A program made the position numbers and the translations under genes. The notes beneath the pieces were generated by a model. That model made no database searches. It saw only the letters and a program-made list of their open reading frames with translations, and was not told the DNA's origin. Source: Macrotis lagotis (Eukaryota; Chordata; Mammalia; Peramelemorphia; Peramelidae). Taken from it: DNA of 64,000 bases. Positions 21,700 to 31,349 of the stretch are shown here, one piece after another. The stretch lies in assembly GCF_037893015.1 (NCBI RefSeq), contig NC_133666.1, positions 165,108,611 through 165,172,610 on the forward strand, given 5' to 3'. Position 1 is the first letter of the stretch. Every line of letters starts with the position of its first letter.

Positions 21700-22100
21700 G
21701 GGCCCTAATCCTCCCCAAACCAATTCCTTCCTAAACTAACACCTAGAACTAATGAAAATACTACATATGTAGTCAAGACACAGTCTGGTGAGACTAGCAT
21801 TTCCTCACTTCATGAAACTATATCTCTCTTACTGTAACCCAAAGTCACAAAAGGATTTTGTCTTGTTTCATTGTTTTTTTACCACATCATCTTGCTTATT
21901 GATGTTGAGGTTATAATCCACTAAAGTCTCAGCTCTTTGTTTTTAATGTGGTGAGTTGCCCTCCAACCATACCTATCCAATTCCATATTCATCAAATTGA
22001 TTTTTGAACCCCATTGTAAGATGTTACATTTATGTTTATTTCAATTCAAATTCTTAGATTCAGTCATATGCTTTATTTTAGTACATTGGGATCTTTTTAA
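21700..22100 (-). repeat. CR1/L3 LINE fragment, minus strand
   Basis: ACCACATCATCTTGCTTATT, GATGTTGAGGTTATAATCCA, TTTTTGAACCCCATTGTAAG, ATGTTACATTTATGTTTATT and TTAGATTCAGTCATATGC follow the reverse complement of the CR1/L3 3' region (usual text: CACATCACACTGTTGATTCATGTTGAGCTTGTAGTCCAC...GAACCCAAGTGTAAGACTTTACA). The same part of the family starts the relic at 4790. Confidence 0.65.
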
Positions 22101-22249
22101 AACTTAGGTGAGAATTCTGGATAAAGAAACAAATTGAGTGAGGGTACTAGTATGAAGCAGCCACAAAATATGTAGCCTAATTTGTATATAAACCTATTCA
22201 TACATCTTCTCAGTCTCCTTAATGAAGTAGTTACTATTATTTTCAAGAA

Positions 22250-22490
22250 TGAATTATGGGTTTTAGAAATGGGGGAAATCATAGAAATCATCTTGTTTAA
22301 TGCTTTCCCTTCTTTTTCACAGATGAGGAAATAATTCCAGAGAGGAGAGATGAGGTAAAATAAGTTACTGCAAATCCACTATTCCACAATAAGATGTTAT
22401 TTATTAGAGCAATCCTTGGCTTTAAGAACTGTTTTTCCCTTGTCTGGCACATAGTCAGCATTTTATGAATATTTGTTGTTGTTAAACTTT
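22250..22490 (+). repeat. Old L2/MIR-type repeat traces
   Basis: TTTTTCACAGATGAGGAAAT and AGAGAGGAGAGATGAGG match old mammalian text of the form TTTTACAGATGAGGAAACTGAGGCCCAGAGAGG. From 22390, CTGTTTTTCCCTTGTCTGGC then ACATAGTCAGCATTTTATGA is a plus-strand L2 3' end (GCCTGGCACATAGTAGGCGCTTAATAAA). Confidence 0.5.
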
Positions 22491-22499
22491 TAGTTACTT

Positions 22500-23620
22500 G
22501 AGCAACAACTCATTGTAAGGAAAAAGCAATGATTCTCTCATAATCAGGTCCTCTTTAGCTCAGATCTAAATTAAACTTCTGCTACTATGATTCCCCTGCC
22601 TTGATTGCTCTCCATTTCTCTTTCATTCAACCCTGCCTATAACACTGCCACTTTACACAGTTGTAACTTCTTGCCTTAAAACCTTTCCATGATAACAACA
22701 TGAGAAAGAAGAGCAGTTAAGTCAGGAATATAACTGGATTTTTCTGATTGATTCCATTTTACTTGACTCTTCTTTTCTGACTAAATTTTGCCCTGAGATC
22801 ACCAGTGCCCAAAATGCAAATTGGCAAAACAAATAATGTGGATGAAGGTTAAGTCCCAAAAGTAAATAATGCACAAAGTCAAAAATGCATTTGAATTTTC
22901 ATCTGGAGGATTCTAAGTAAAGGTTTTCATTAGTCTGAAGTCTGTTTTGAGCTTTGAACCTAGCTAAAACATCTACATTTTGCCCTGTATGTGAATGGGC
23001 CATGTCATTACTTGCTACAGATGCCACATTTAATATAGCACTGGTTTCAGAGCTGTAATTGCAAATGACTCTGTTTCAGTTTAGGTATTTGGGAAAATAA
23101 ACAATAGAATCAAACTTGTGGTGGCTCACAGCATCAAAATACAGAAACTGTGGTAATTCATCAGGGAACTGACAGCAGCTGCATCCTCAGTGATTGTTCC
23201 ACAAGTCACAGATTACTTCACAAAAACACGGGAGCTTGATGAAAGAGCTCTCTTCAGTTCACTGGAAACTAGACAGACATAGATGACACGAGAAAAAGTC
23301 AGGATATAATGTGGGTCACCAGGTCAATGACTAAGGGTCTTCTGAATGACCCAAAGAACTCAGTTTCTCCCTTGGTCTTTCTGAGCATGAGACTAATGCT
23401 ATGATAATCTGTGATATGAAACCATGCAGAAATATGACAGAAAAGGGTACTTATAGAAGAATTACTAGCCATTTCTATCACTTTCACCCAAGAAAAATGA
23501 GGTATTTCTCAGCTTTGAGAGGGTAGATTTTCAGACTTGTTTTTTTATTCTTCTCTTACCCCAATCACAGAGGCAGTCAGACATTTGTAGTGTAAGGTTA
23601 TTTTAGTCAATCGACCAACA
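22500..23620. other. Single-copy block, possible conserved noncoding DNA
   Basis: No transposon text is recognised over about 1.1 kb. The part 22840-23300 is more balanced in base composition than its surroundings and has homeodomain-like and nuclear-factor-like short motifs (CTGTAATTGCAAAT, GACAGCAGCTGCATCC). No long open frame exists. A regulatory role is only a possibility. Confidence 0.3.
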
Positions 23621-23624
23621 ACCA

Positions 23625-25160
23625 ATAAACATTTATTAAGTGACTTTGTACATAACAACTATATTAAGCAATGGACAAAGACAAAATTAAAAGTCTCTAT
23701 CCTCAAAAAGCCTTTATTGTACTGTAGTGACAACATGAACATAAACATATTCAAAACAAATGCAAGGTAATTTTTGAGGGGGTGGTTTTAGCAACTAGTA
23801 GAATCAAAAATATTCTTAAGTGAAATGTGTCAGGAGACCTGAATTTTGAAGTAATCTGAGGATTCTAAGAGGAAGAGATGAGAAGAAAGTACATTTCAGA
23901 CATGATGGTGGAGGAGAAGCAGGGGTTGGGAGACAAGCTATTCCAAAGAACAAAAATGGAAGATGGAATGTATGTTTGAGGAATAAGAAGGCCATTTGGT
24001 TGTATAGATGAATATGTTAAAGACTCACATACAATAAGCCTGGAAAAGTAGAATAGAGATAGGATATGAAGAACTTTAAAATTGCATCAGAAAATTTTGC
24101 ATTTAACCTTAGAGATAAAAGGGAACCACTAGATCTATCCATCTATTTATTTCTATCAATCTATCAATCAACTGCCTATATTTGAGCAGAAGAGTCTTTT
24201 AGGTATTTGGGAAAATAAACATTTCTGTATTTTAGGAATTTTAATTTGGCAGCTATGTGGAGGATAGATTAGAGAGGGGAGATCCTTAAGGTTAAGGAGG
24301 CTGTTAAGATGTTGTTATAATAGTTCAGGTGACTGGAGATGAAGGGATAAATGAAATGTGGTGACTGTGTAAAAGGATAAAAAGAATAGACATGAGTGAT
24401 AATGGAGTTAGAATAAATAATTGGGTATTTGAAGAAGAATGAAGAGTTAAGGATGACTCCAAAGGACTGTGATACCAATTCCTTCCTAAACTAATACCTA
24501 GAAGTAATGAAAATAAAAGGGCAATGATACTACCCTAAATGAAATAGTGGGTAAATTTGTGGGAAAGATAATAAGTTCCATTTGGATATGTGGAGGATGA
24601 AATGTCTCTCACATAATAAAGTTTGAAATGTCCGATAGACAGGTAGTGTTACAAAACTGAAGAGTATCTGAGATACTAGGACAAAATATATAAAACTGAT
24701 TGCCATCTGCCCAGAAATTATAATTGTAGTTAGAGAAACTATAAGGCAAGAAATAGGATGAAAGAAGAAACATCTGAGATACAGAACAAAATATTTAAAT
24801 CAGATTGTCATCTACCCAGAAATTATTAATTGAAGCTAAAAACTGTGAGGCAATAGGAAGAAAAAAGTAAGGCAAAATATCATTGAAAATACCACCATGG
24901 AGACTAAAGAATGGTCAGTTGGGTAGGAAGAGAAACAAAAGAGAACAGTATCATGAAAACATGGGAGACAATATCGAAGAGGTGGTGGTATTCAAAGTAC
25001 TTCAGAGAAGCCAAAAAGATTTAGGTTGAGAAAATACTATTGGATCTAACATTTAAGAAATCATTGGTAAGTGTAGAGAAAGAAAAACTAAGAAATGTGT
25101 GAGTTAAGGTCTTATTTTGGTAGGACAGGAGAGGGATGGGAGGTTTAAGAACAGAAGAGT
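23625..25160 (-). repeat. Long L2 LINE, minus strand
   Basis: From left to right the plus strand gives the reverse complement of the L2 3' UTR (AACATTTATTAAGTGACTTT, 23628) and then of ORF2 (GGCAGCTATGTGGAGGATAG, 24248; AGGATGACTCCAAAGGACTG, 24450; GAGACTAAAGAATGGTCAGT, 24899). Minus-strand translation near 24269-24478 gives FGVILNSS and SHLNYYNNILT, matching the L2 reverse-transcriptase blocks LGVILDSS and SHLDYCNSLLT. It contains a 106-bp tandem duplication (24661-24872) and two foreign short segments at 24198 and 24474. Confidence 0.8.
24661..24872. repeat. 106-bp tandem duplication inside L2
   Basis: ATCTGAGATAC begins at 24666 and again at 24772, a period of 106. Each unit then runs through ACAAAATAT, GATTG.CATCT.CCCAGAAATT and a GAGGCAA/AAGGCAAG block to GAAGAAA. 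The two units have diverged by roughly a fifth to a quarter of positions, so the duplication is old. Confidence 0.8.
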
Positions 25161-25169
25161 TTTTCCACA

Positions 25170-25685
25170 GTGTGGAAATCTCAGCACATAAACAATATAT
25201 GTAAACAAATTATAGGAACACAGTTTAACTCCCAAGATCAGCAGAATTCAATCCAGCAATCTAGTTTTTACATTTCTAATCTGCATTTCCCCAAAGCTGT
25301 ACAATTCATTTCTATCCTTATTCAAATACTATACCTAACACATTTGTAAAATAGATTTGTCTTTACAATCCATTTCTCTCTCAAATAACTTTTTCATTCC
25401 CCCTCTCTCTAAGACTCCAGAGCCTCTCTTCTATAAAAAAAAAAAAACACTTTGCTAAATAGTTCTCTTTCCTTATACCCAATTATCTGGATTACATTTC
25501 ATTAGCAGCTGCTCTTGACTCTCTAAATTCTCATTTCTCAGTTCCCCCACTTTTCCCTTGTAGTTTCTCAAATAATTTCTTGATGTCATTTAAATAATGT
25601 CCACTTCATCCCACCGGGATTACTCATTAGCTTACCTTCCTTTTCCAGTCATTACAACTTCTTCACACTTCCTTTCTATTAACTT
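25170..25685. other. Pyrimidine-rich DNA, no gene seen
   Basis: T- and C-rich text on the plus strand without recognised repeat or frame. It may be diverged LINE text, but I cannot support a family. Confidence 0.35.
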
Positions 25686-25689
25686 CCTG

Positions 25690-25925
25690 TCTATTAAACA
25701 AAGTAGATTGAGTGCTAGACCTTGAGTCAAAAGACTAGACCTCCAGCCCTGCCTTGGACACTTACCAGCTGTGTGATCCTGTGCAAGTCACTTAACTATC
25801 TGCCTCAGTTGCTTCACCTATAAAATGAGGGCAATAATAAGACCTCTCATGATTCCTGTAAGGATTAAATTTATAAAGTACTTTTTAAATATTAAAAGTG
25901 CTTTATAAATGCTAATTATAAAGAA
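25690..25925 (+). repeat. CORE-SINE (MAR1/MIR-like)
   Basis: GTAGATTGAGTGCTAGACCT, CTTACCAGCTGTGTGATCCT, GTGCAAGTCACTTAAC, TGCCTCAGTTGCTTCACCTA, AAAATGAGGGCAATAATAAG and AAAAGTGCTTTATAAATGCT give head, body, core and 3' end in order. This is one of the best preserved MAR1/MIR-type copies in the window. Confidence 0.8.
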
Positions 25926-26282
25926 ATTAGCATATCATTTCCATTGAAGTGCAGAAATAATGTTGCATCTATACTCCAACAGAGTTCAAAATTTCTCAGT
26001 CATACTTGATCTTTTGACTCTTAAAATAATATGATCAAATTCCAAACATATTAAGCAAATTTGAAATACACTGAAAGTAACACTGCCATGTCTATTTGCT
26101 ATGAAAACTATTCATTGGCTTCTCAAAGATCATTTACTGTAAAGAAATGAATCAGTTAATGATCACCCAAGATAGTATATGGCTGAACCCTGTGAAATAA
26201 AAATACATTACATAGCTATCTGAAAAAGGGAATATTCTCCTTTAATTTCTTTGAATTAGTCCTGAATCTGGTTCACTAAAAA

Positions 26283-26705
26283 TAATGGTGGCACAGTGGA
26301 TAGAGAGTTAGGTCTAGAGTCAGGATCTTAGTTCAAATCCAGACTCAGATACTTACTGGCTATATGACTGAGAAAGTCACTTAACTTCTGCATTCCTCAT
26401 TTTCTCAACTCTAAAATAGGCATAAGAATAGTGCCTATCTAGGGGCGTCTAGGTGGCGCAGTGGATAGAGCACCAGCCCTGGAGTCAGGAGTACCTGGGT
26501 TCAAATCCAGCCTCAGACACTTAATAATTACCTAGCTGTGTGGCCTTGGGCAAGCCACTTAACCCCATTTACCTTGAAAAAAACCTTAAAAAAATAGTGC
26601 CTATCTCTCTCAGGGTTATTGACAATCAAAGGAGAGAGAATATTTGTAAAAGTCTGTTAGCATAATGTCTGGTATACAGTAGGTGCTATGTAAATGCTTA
26701 GTCCT
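26283..26705 (+). repeat. CORE-SINE (MAR1/MIR-like) split by a younger SINE
   Basis: Left half: GGTGGCACAGTGGATAGAGA, GTTCAAATCCAGACTCAGAT, TCACTTAACTTCTGCATTCC, CTCTAAAATAGGCATAAGAA. Right half after the insertion: CTCAGGGTTATTGACAATCA, TGTCTGGTATACAGTAGGTG, CTATGTAAATGCTTAG. Together they form a full-length CORE-SINE interrupted at its core by the SINE at 26441-26592. Confidence 0.85.
26441..26592 (+). repeat. WSINE1-type SINE, inside an older SINE
   Basis: A perfect 14-base duplication AATAGTGCCTATCT flanks it at 26427-26440 and 26593-26606. The copy is complete: GGGGCGTCTAGGTGGCGCAG, TGGATAGAGCACCAGCCC, GTTCAAATCCAGCCTCAGA, TACCTAGCTGTGTGGCCTTG, A tail. It looks young compared with its host SINE. 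Confidence 0.95.
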
Positions 26706-26809
26706 TTCTCTTATTTAGAGATAATTGACATAGTGCTTTTGATATATTCTTGTTTTTGATATTTTCTCTTTTTTACATTAAATTATGATTTTAAATATAT
26801 ACTTGGGGG

Positions 26810-27480
26810 GGGGGCATTTTGTAGTTCAAAGGCCTTAGACTTCAGAAGATTGCAAGACCTCAGGAATGCTGCCAACCTACAAGAGTAGATACTGCCTCCA
26901 GAACTCAAGGGTAGATATTCGATTAGATCCTAAGGAAAGAAAAGAAAAAAGTTAATAAATTTCAAACAAATAGATGTTCTTTCAAGAGCCTCTTTTTTTT
27001 AATAAAATGGTTTTTATTAAGATATCTTAACAAAATGGTACACCTCTCTCTTGGTGGGAAAGAGGGGTGGAGAAACAAAATGGTACACCTCTCACATGGT
27101 GGGAAAGAGGGGTGGGGAAACTCCAAAATACAAGCTCTTTTATGCAGTTTGAAAGACTTTGTTCCTGTCCCTTCATGCCACCCATAGGCTGGGGTCACAA
27201 ATCTAATTGATACATTTGTTCCTATACATTTCCCCACCCTGCTCATTATACTAATGAGTAAAAACAGATATCCTGAACATGAGCAAAAGAGGTCAAGACT
27301 AGGTAAAGTTAAAAGCAGGTGAGGCAAAAAAAAAAAAAGCAGGTGGGGCAATCTAATCACTTTTTGATCAGATTTGAGGTCACCTGCCCATAAGGCAACA
27401 ATTAAAAGCATCTTTTAGGCAGAGAAAAGTCCAGTTCAATGAGATATTAACAGAATAGCATTCTGGTTTGAGATATAGAT
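26810..27480 (-). mobile_element. Fossil LTR-like segment (ERV/LTR kin), probable
   Basis: On the minus strand the order is promoter-like text with a TATA-type motif (GCATAAAAGAGCTTG), then a 45-bp direct repeat in two copies (plus-strand 27029-27073 and 27074-27118, each with CAAAATGGTACACCTCTC), then a poly-A-signal-like AATAAAAACCATTTTATT. That order and spacing fit a solitary retroviral-type LTR. I could not identify the ends, a target duplication or internal genes, and the family is unresolved. The 149-codon minus-strand frame here is repeat text, not a gene. It is a broken, old remnant. Confidence 0.45.
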
Positions 27481-27623
27481 ATTTATGTTCAAGAAAGCAT
27501 AAGAGTCAGAAAATTTGAATGGTCTCTAGACACTGAGCTGTCCATGAAGTTGTTTTTTATTTTGTTCTTGATATTAGCCCTTTGATACCTACAGAGAGGT
27601 CACACTCTTCTATGACAAAGGAG

Positions 27624-27777
27624 GGGTCCTTAACCTAGGATTCTATATATAGATAGAGAAGAAGGAAGGAAGGAAGGAAGGAAGGAAGGAAGGAAGGAAG
27701 GAAGGAAGGAAGGTAGATGATAGATAAACAGATAGATATAGATATACACATATATACATATATGCATAAATATACAC

Positions 27778-27818
<41 letters not shown>

Positions 27819-27935
27819 TTTGCAGTTCTCTGTTTTATTTAATGCATTTAAAAGCATCATTCTGGAAAGTGATCCCCAGACTTTACCAGATTACCCAAAG
27901 AGCCCACAACACAAAAAAAGCTTAAAAATTAAGAA
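27624..27935 (-). mobile_element. hAT (MER33-like) DNA transposon remnant with microsatellite
   Basis: The left end AGGGGTCCTTAACCTAGG and the right part TTTAATGCATTTAAAAGCAT, CATTCTGGAAAGTGATCCCC, CACAACACAAAAAAAGCTTA match the MER33-type nonautonomous hAT-Charlie element, whose ends read CAGGGGTTCTTAACC and whose body has ATGCATTTAAAAACATTATTCTGAGAAGG. The middle is replaced by microsatellite DNA (27657-27815). Related text at 37012 confirms the family in this genome. Confidence 0.65.
27657..27815. repeat. (GGAA)n, (GATA)n and (ATAC/AT)n microsatellite cluster
   Basis: About 13 GGAA units, then GATA-type units, then TATACACATATATACATA-type text and (AT)n. It sits inside the hAT remnant. 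The minus-strand frame at 27630-27860 is its translation (Pro-Ser-Phe-Leu and Ile-Tyr runs). GGAA arrays can bind ETS-family proteins, which is a general property and not evidence of function here. Confidence 0.95.
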
Positions 27936-29682
27936 TAATGATTATTTCTGGACAAACACGAACTAACAAAACACACACACACACACACACTCACTCATGT
28001 ATCACCCCCCCCCATCATTAAACATGCTTAAAATAACACAGGAAAATGCTCTGATTTTTGCAATTTAAATAGTCTGGTCCTTAAATGTCAAAGTCTTTCC
28101 AGTTTGTTATGACCTACTAGCTTTGAGTTCCACTGAGATAGATTTCAAGAATCTTGTTACATATATAACCTATTTCTATATCATGATCCGGCATCAGGGA
28201 GGATCATAAATCATGTATATCAAAGTGCAACTAAAGTTCTATTCAAATGCGGAGGAAGTACTGCTCTGAAGTACTTGTGTTAACTATCCTTCCCACCTAA
28301 CCCATATTCCACCATCCAAAGCTTCAATACTAGTTCAATTGAATTTTCTAGCTAAAGAATAGTCAAAGCAACTTTCTGAACCAACCTAATAAAGTTGCTC
28401 CATGCCCTGTCCTGTCTCCAAGGATGAAGACATATTTTCTTCTCAATTATGTTTTCCAACCCCAGGAGAGGCATAAAAAGTAAAGAAAAGTGAAACTGGA
28501 AACCCAACACATCTTTTCCTTTCTTCTATCTTAATACTACTAATCACAAAGAATCATAACTAAGCTACTGTATTGTAGTTCTCTTTTTTCTTCTATCTAT
28601 GAGTGATTTGTTTATAATATAGCTTCATAAGAGCTGAAATTATCTTTTTTGTGCATTCAGTAAGACAGAGAGACCTGCTTTTTAAATTTAATGAAAAGCA
28701 AGAAGGCATTGCATTATTATTAAAATAAGAGTGAAATTTCATAATACTGGATATTTATTTTTAAAAGCACTACACGAGAGGAGGTGGGGGAATAGATATA
28801 GGCATATTAATAGCAGCTTGACCAAAGAGTCCTTTTGACTTTCTCACCACAAATTAAAGGAGGCATATAGCACAGTGATTTCAGCTAACTTCTAGTTGGG
28901 AGGTATTAGCCAAGGAGAGGATTCTGGACTTCCTTTCCATCTTTTAGAGAGTGTCTTTTCACAGCCTTGAGGAAGTTAACTCAGTGCCTCAATTCCCCAG
29001 TAATTGAACAGAGAAAAAGATCATGACACTTAGATGGGAAACATTCAATGTTTTCCCCAGATATTTTGTATACAAGGTAATGATATGACAAAGCAAATTT
29101 TATTTTAGACTTCAAAAAGGAAGGTGGATGGGAGCTGCAGAAGGTTCATATTCTCCTCTTAGCAACAAGAACTCAGAACTGTCATTCCCTTAGAGAACAA
29201 GGAAGAAAGACATTGTGAATCTCTTGTGCTGCATATTTTAACTTATCCTAGGGAGAAGGTACTGAAGCCTCCATAGTTAGAATAAGCAAAAGGATTCAGA
29301 TCCAATACATATCAAAATTCAGTTAATTAAGGCTCTGTGCAACATCCAGCTACAAATTTTAGACAGTGCTAAAGACAATTTTTTTTAAGTATATGGAAGG
29401 ACAAATCTTGCTAGGTCTCATGAACATGTATTCTCCAGACTACAATGGAATTCCATTTGAGTCACCAGTGACCTTTTAGCAAATGGCTTTGAAATGATCT
29501 GTTTAGATTTTAAAGTGAATTATACCTTTAAGGAGAAAAAAATCAGGTCTAAATAACATAACATGGGTCAACAAGTAACAAGAATATTCAATTCCTCTGA
29601 GTAGGAATAGATTAAGAAATAAGCAAGTGTTTTAGCTTAAAAATTAGGGGAAAATTAGTAATAGAGGGAAAAGGAACATACA

Positions 29683-29730
<48 letters not shown>

Positions 29731-29830
29731 TACACATACAGCAGCACAATTGAGTTAGAGTATACATGCTTCCTCCCAGTACCCTAAGAACAACTCCCCA
29801 CACACAGGCCTATATTTCAAATATTTAAAA
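27936..29830. other. Mostly single-copy DNA with two (AC)n tracts, no gene
   Basis: (AC)n lies near 27970-27990 followed by a C run at 28005-28013. A longer interrupted (AC)n(AT) tract spans about 29681-29740. Otherwise I recognise no repeat or coding frame over 1.9 kb, one of the longest repeat-poor intervals here. Confidence 0.45.
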
Positions 29831-29835
29831 GTAAT

Positions 29836-30040
29836 AGGTTGGGGAAAGGACCTATGATTGAATCACTATAGGGAACTCCTTGGTGAGTAAACTGCCTTAG
29901 TCTTTGAAAGTAGATGGGTTGTAACTTGCCTAAGGTGACAAATTCAGTTTGTATCAGAGGCAACATTTTAACCCAGCACATCCTAGCTTCAAGGAAAGCA
30001 TCTGTCCATTTGACTATGCTATCTTTGAAACGAGACTTTA
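29836..30040 (-). repeat. Old tRNA-SINE (MIR-related), minus strand
   Basis: GGACCTATGATTGAATCACT, AGGGAACTCCTTGGTGAGTA, AACTTGCCTAAGGTGACAAA, TTTTAACCCAGCACATCC and CATTTGACTATGCTATC follow a mammalian SINE read backwards: AGGAACTCCTGGTGAGGAAACT...TGACTTGCCCAGGGTCACAC...GACTTGAACCCAGG...CCACTATGCCA. The 109-codon minus-strand frame at 29817-30146 is this repeat. Confidence 0.55.
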
Positions 30041-31349
30041 TTAAAAGGAGATTAAAAAAAACTAAAATCCTAGAATGAGCAACCATCAGTCCCAAAGTCC
30101 CTTTTGGTTCTAATTCTGAAAAACATGTAAAGGGAACCTCTGACAAGTCCTTTCCTGGATAACATAAGTATAAGAAGGTATAGAGTATAGAATGAGAAAG
30201 GGAAGAGGACCAGAGTAACTTTTTTATCCCTTGCTCTAGCTCCTACATGCTACTATTCATTGTATTCTGAACTCCATAGTTCATGCAATTTCTTATATGA
30301 GATGGAGACAGTAGGCTAGGGTTCTGACAAAATTCATAAAATGTCACAGTTGGAAGGGATTCCAGAGGTTATCTAGTTTCAACATCATTTTTATCATTCT
30401 GTCTTTATAAACCTTATGAGCCCTTATCCTTATCCTTCATTCTCAATGTGACCTTCCTCACTTCCTTCTATAATACCCCCAATTTTTTTCCTAGGTCATC
30501 TACTCTGTATTGGCTCTACTCTCCTCCTTTCCTAATCTTGACCTTATTAATTAACAAACTTAGTTGAACACCATCTTGTGCTCATGACTTGCCTAACACA
30601 AACCCTGCCTTAGTCTCAACATCAACTTGCTTCACTTCATTCATGTTTCCAGATGGTCTCAGGGGAAATCACAAAACCAAAATGACTGAATCCACTACAA
30701 ATTTATGTTAACTATTCTTAAATGGACTGATTGCAGAAAAAAGCAGCATTGATTGCCTCCTTAATTGACTATCACATTTTTCACATCACCTTTTACAGGC
30801 TTTCTCATCTTAAGTTTCTCACAACACATTCTCCTCTCATCCATTCAGCTAAAGACCTTGCCTCGGTCTTTATTTTTTAAGTCATTTACTCAGGATTCCC
30901 TCCCTTCCTCTCCTCCTCCTTACACATCTGACATCTTTACCCACTATCTCCTCCTTCACTGTAGTCTCAGATGAAGAGGTGATTCTTTTCTTTGCCAAGG
31001 CTTACTTTTCTACTTGTCCCCTTGAACCTATGTCCTTTACCTTTTCTAGGATTGCCCACAGGGTCATATTTATATTATCTTCAATTGGATCATATTCACA
31101 TTATCTTCAATCTCTTCCTATATACCTGGTTCCTTCCCTGTTACATACAAACATCCTATCTCCCCTTCACCTTTATAAAATTCCCCCTTGATACTACTAT
31201 CCCTGCTCCTTATTGCCCTATATTTCTTTCTTTATTCACATATAGACTCCTGAGCTGTAATCATTTGATGAATTCCTTTCTGTTCCCTTTTTTCTAAACC
31301 CTTAGCAGGTTTCCAATCTCATAATTCAAATTTCAATTCAATTGAAATT

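Noticed and set aside
27029-27118. 45-bp tandem repeat considered as an operator or origin iteron
   Set aside because: The context is vertebrate DNA with LTR-like features. Two copies inside such a segment do not suggest an origin.
26962-27411. 149-codon minus-strand open frame as a possible protein gene
   Set aside because: It spans a 45-bp direct repeat, an A run and LTR-like text. The translated repeat (CTILFLHPSFPPRERCTIL-like) has no domain. It is repeat sequence, not a host gene.
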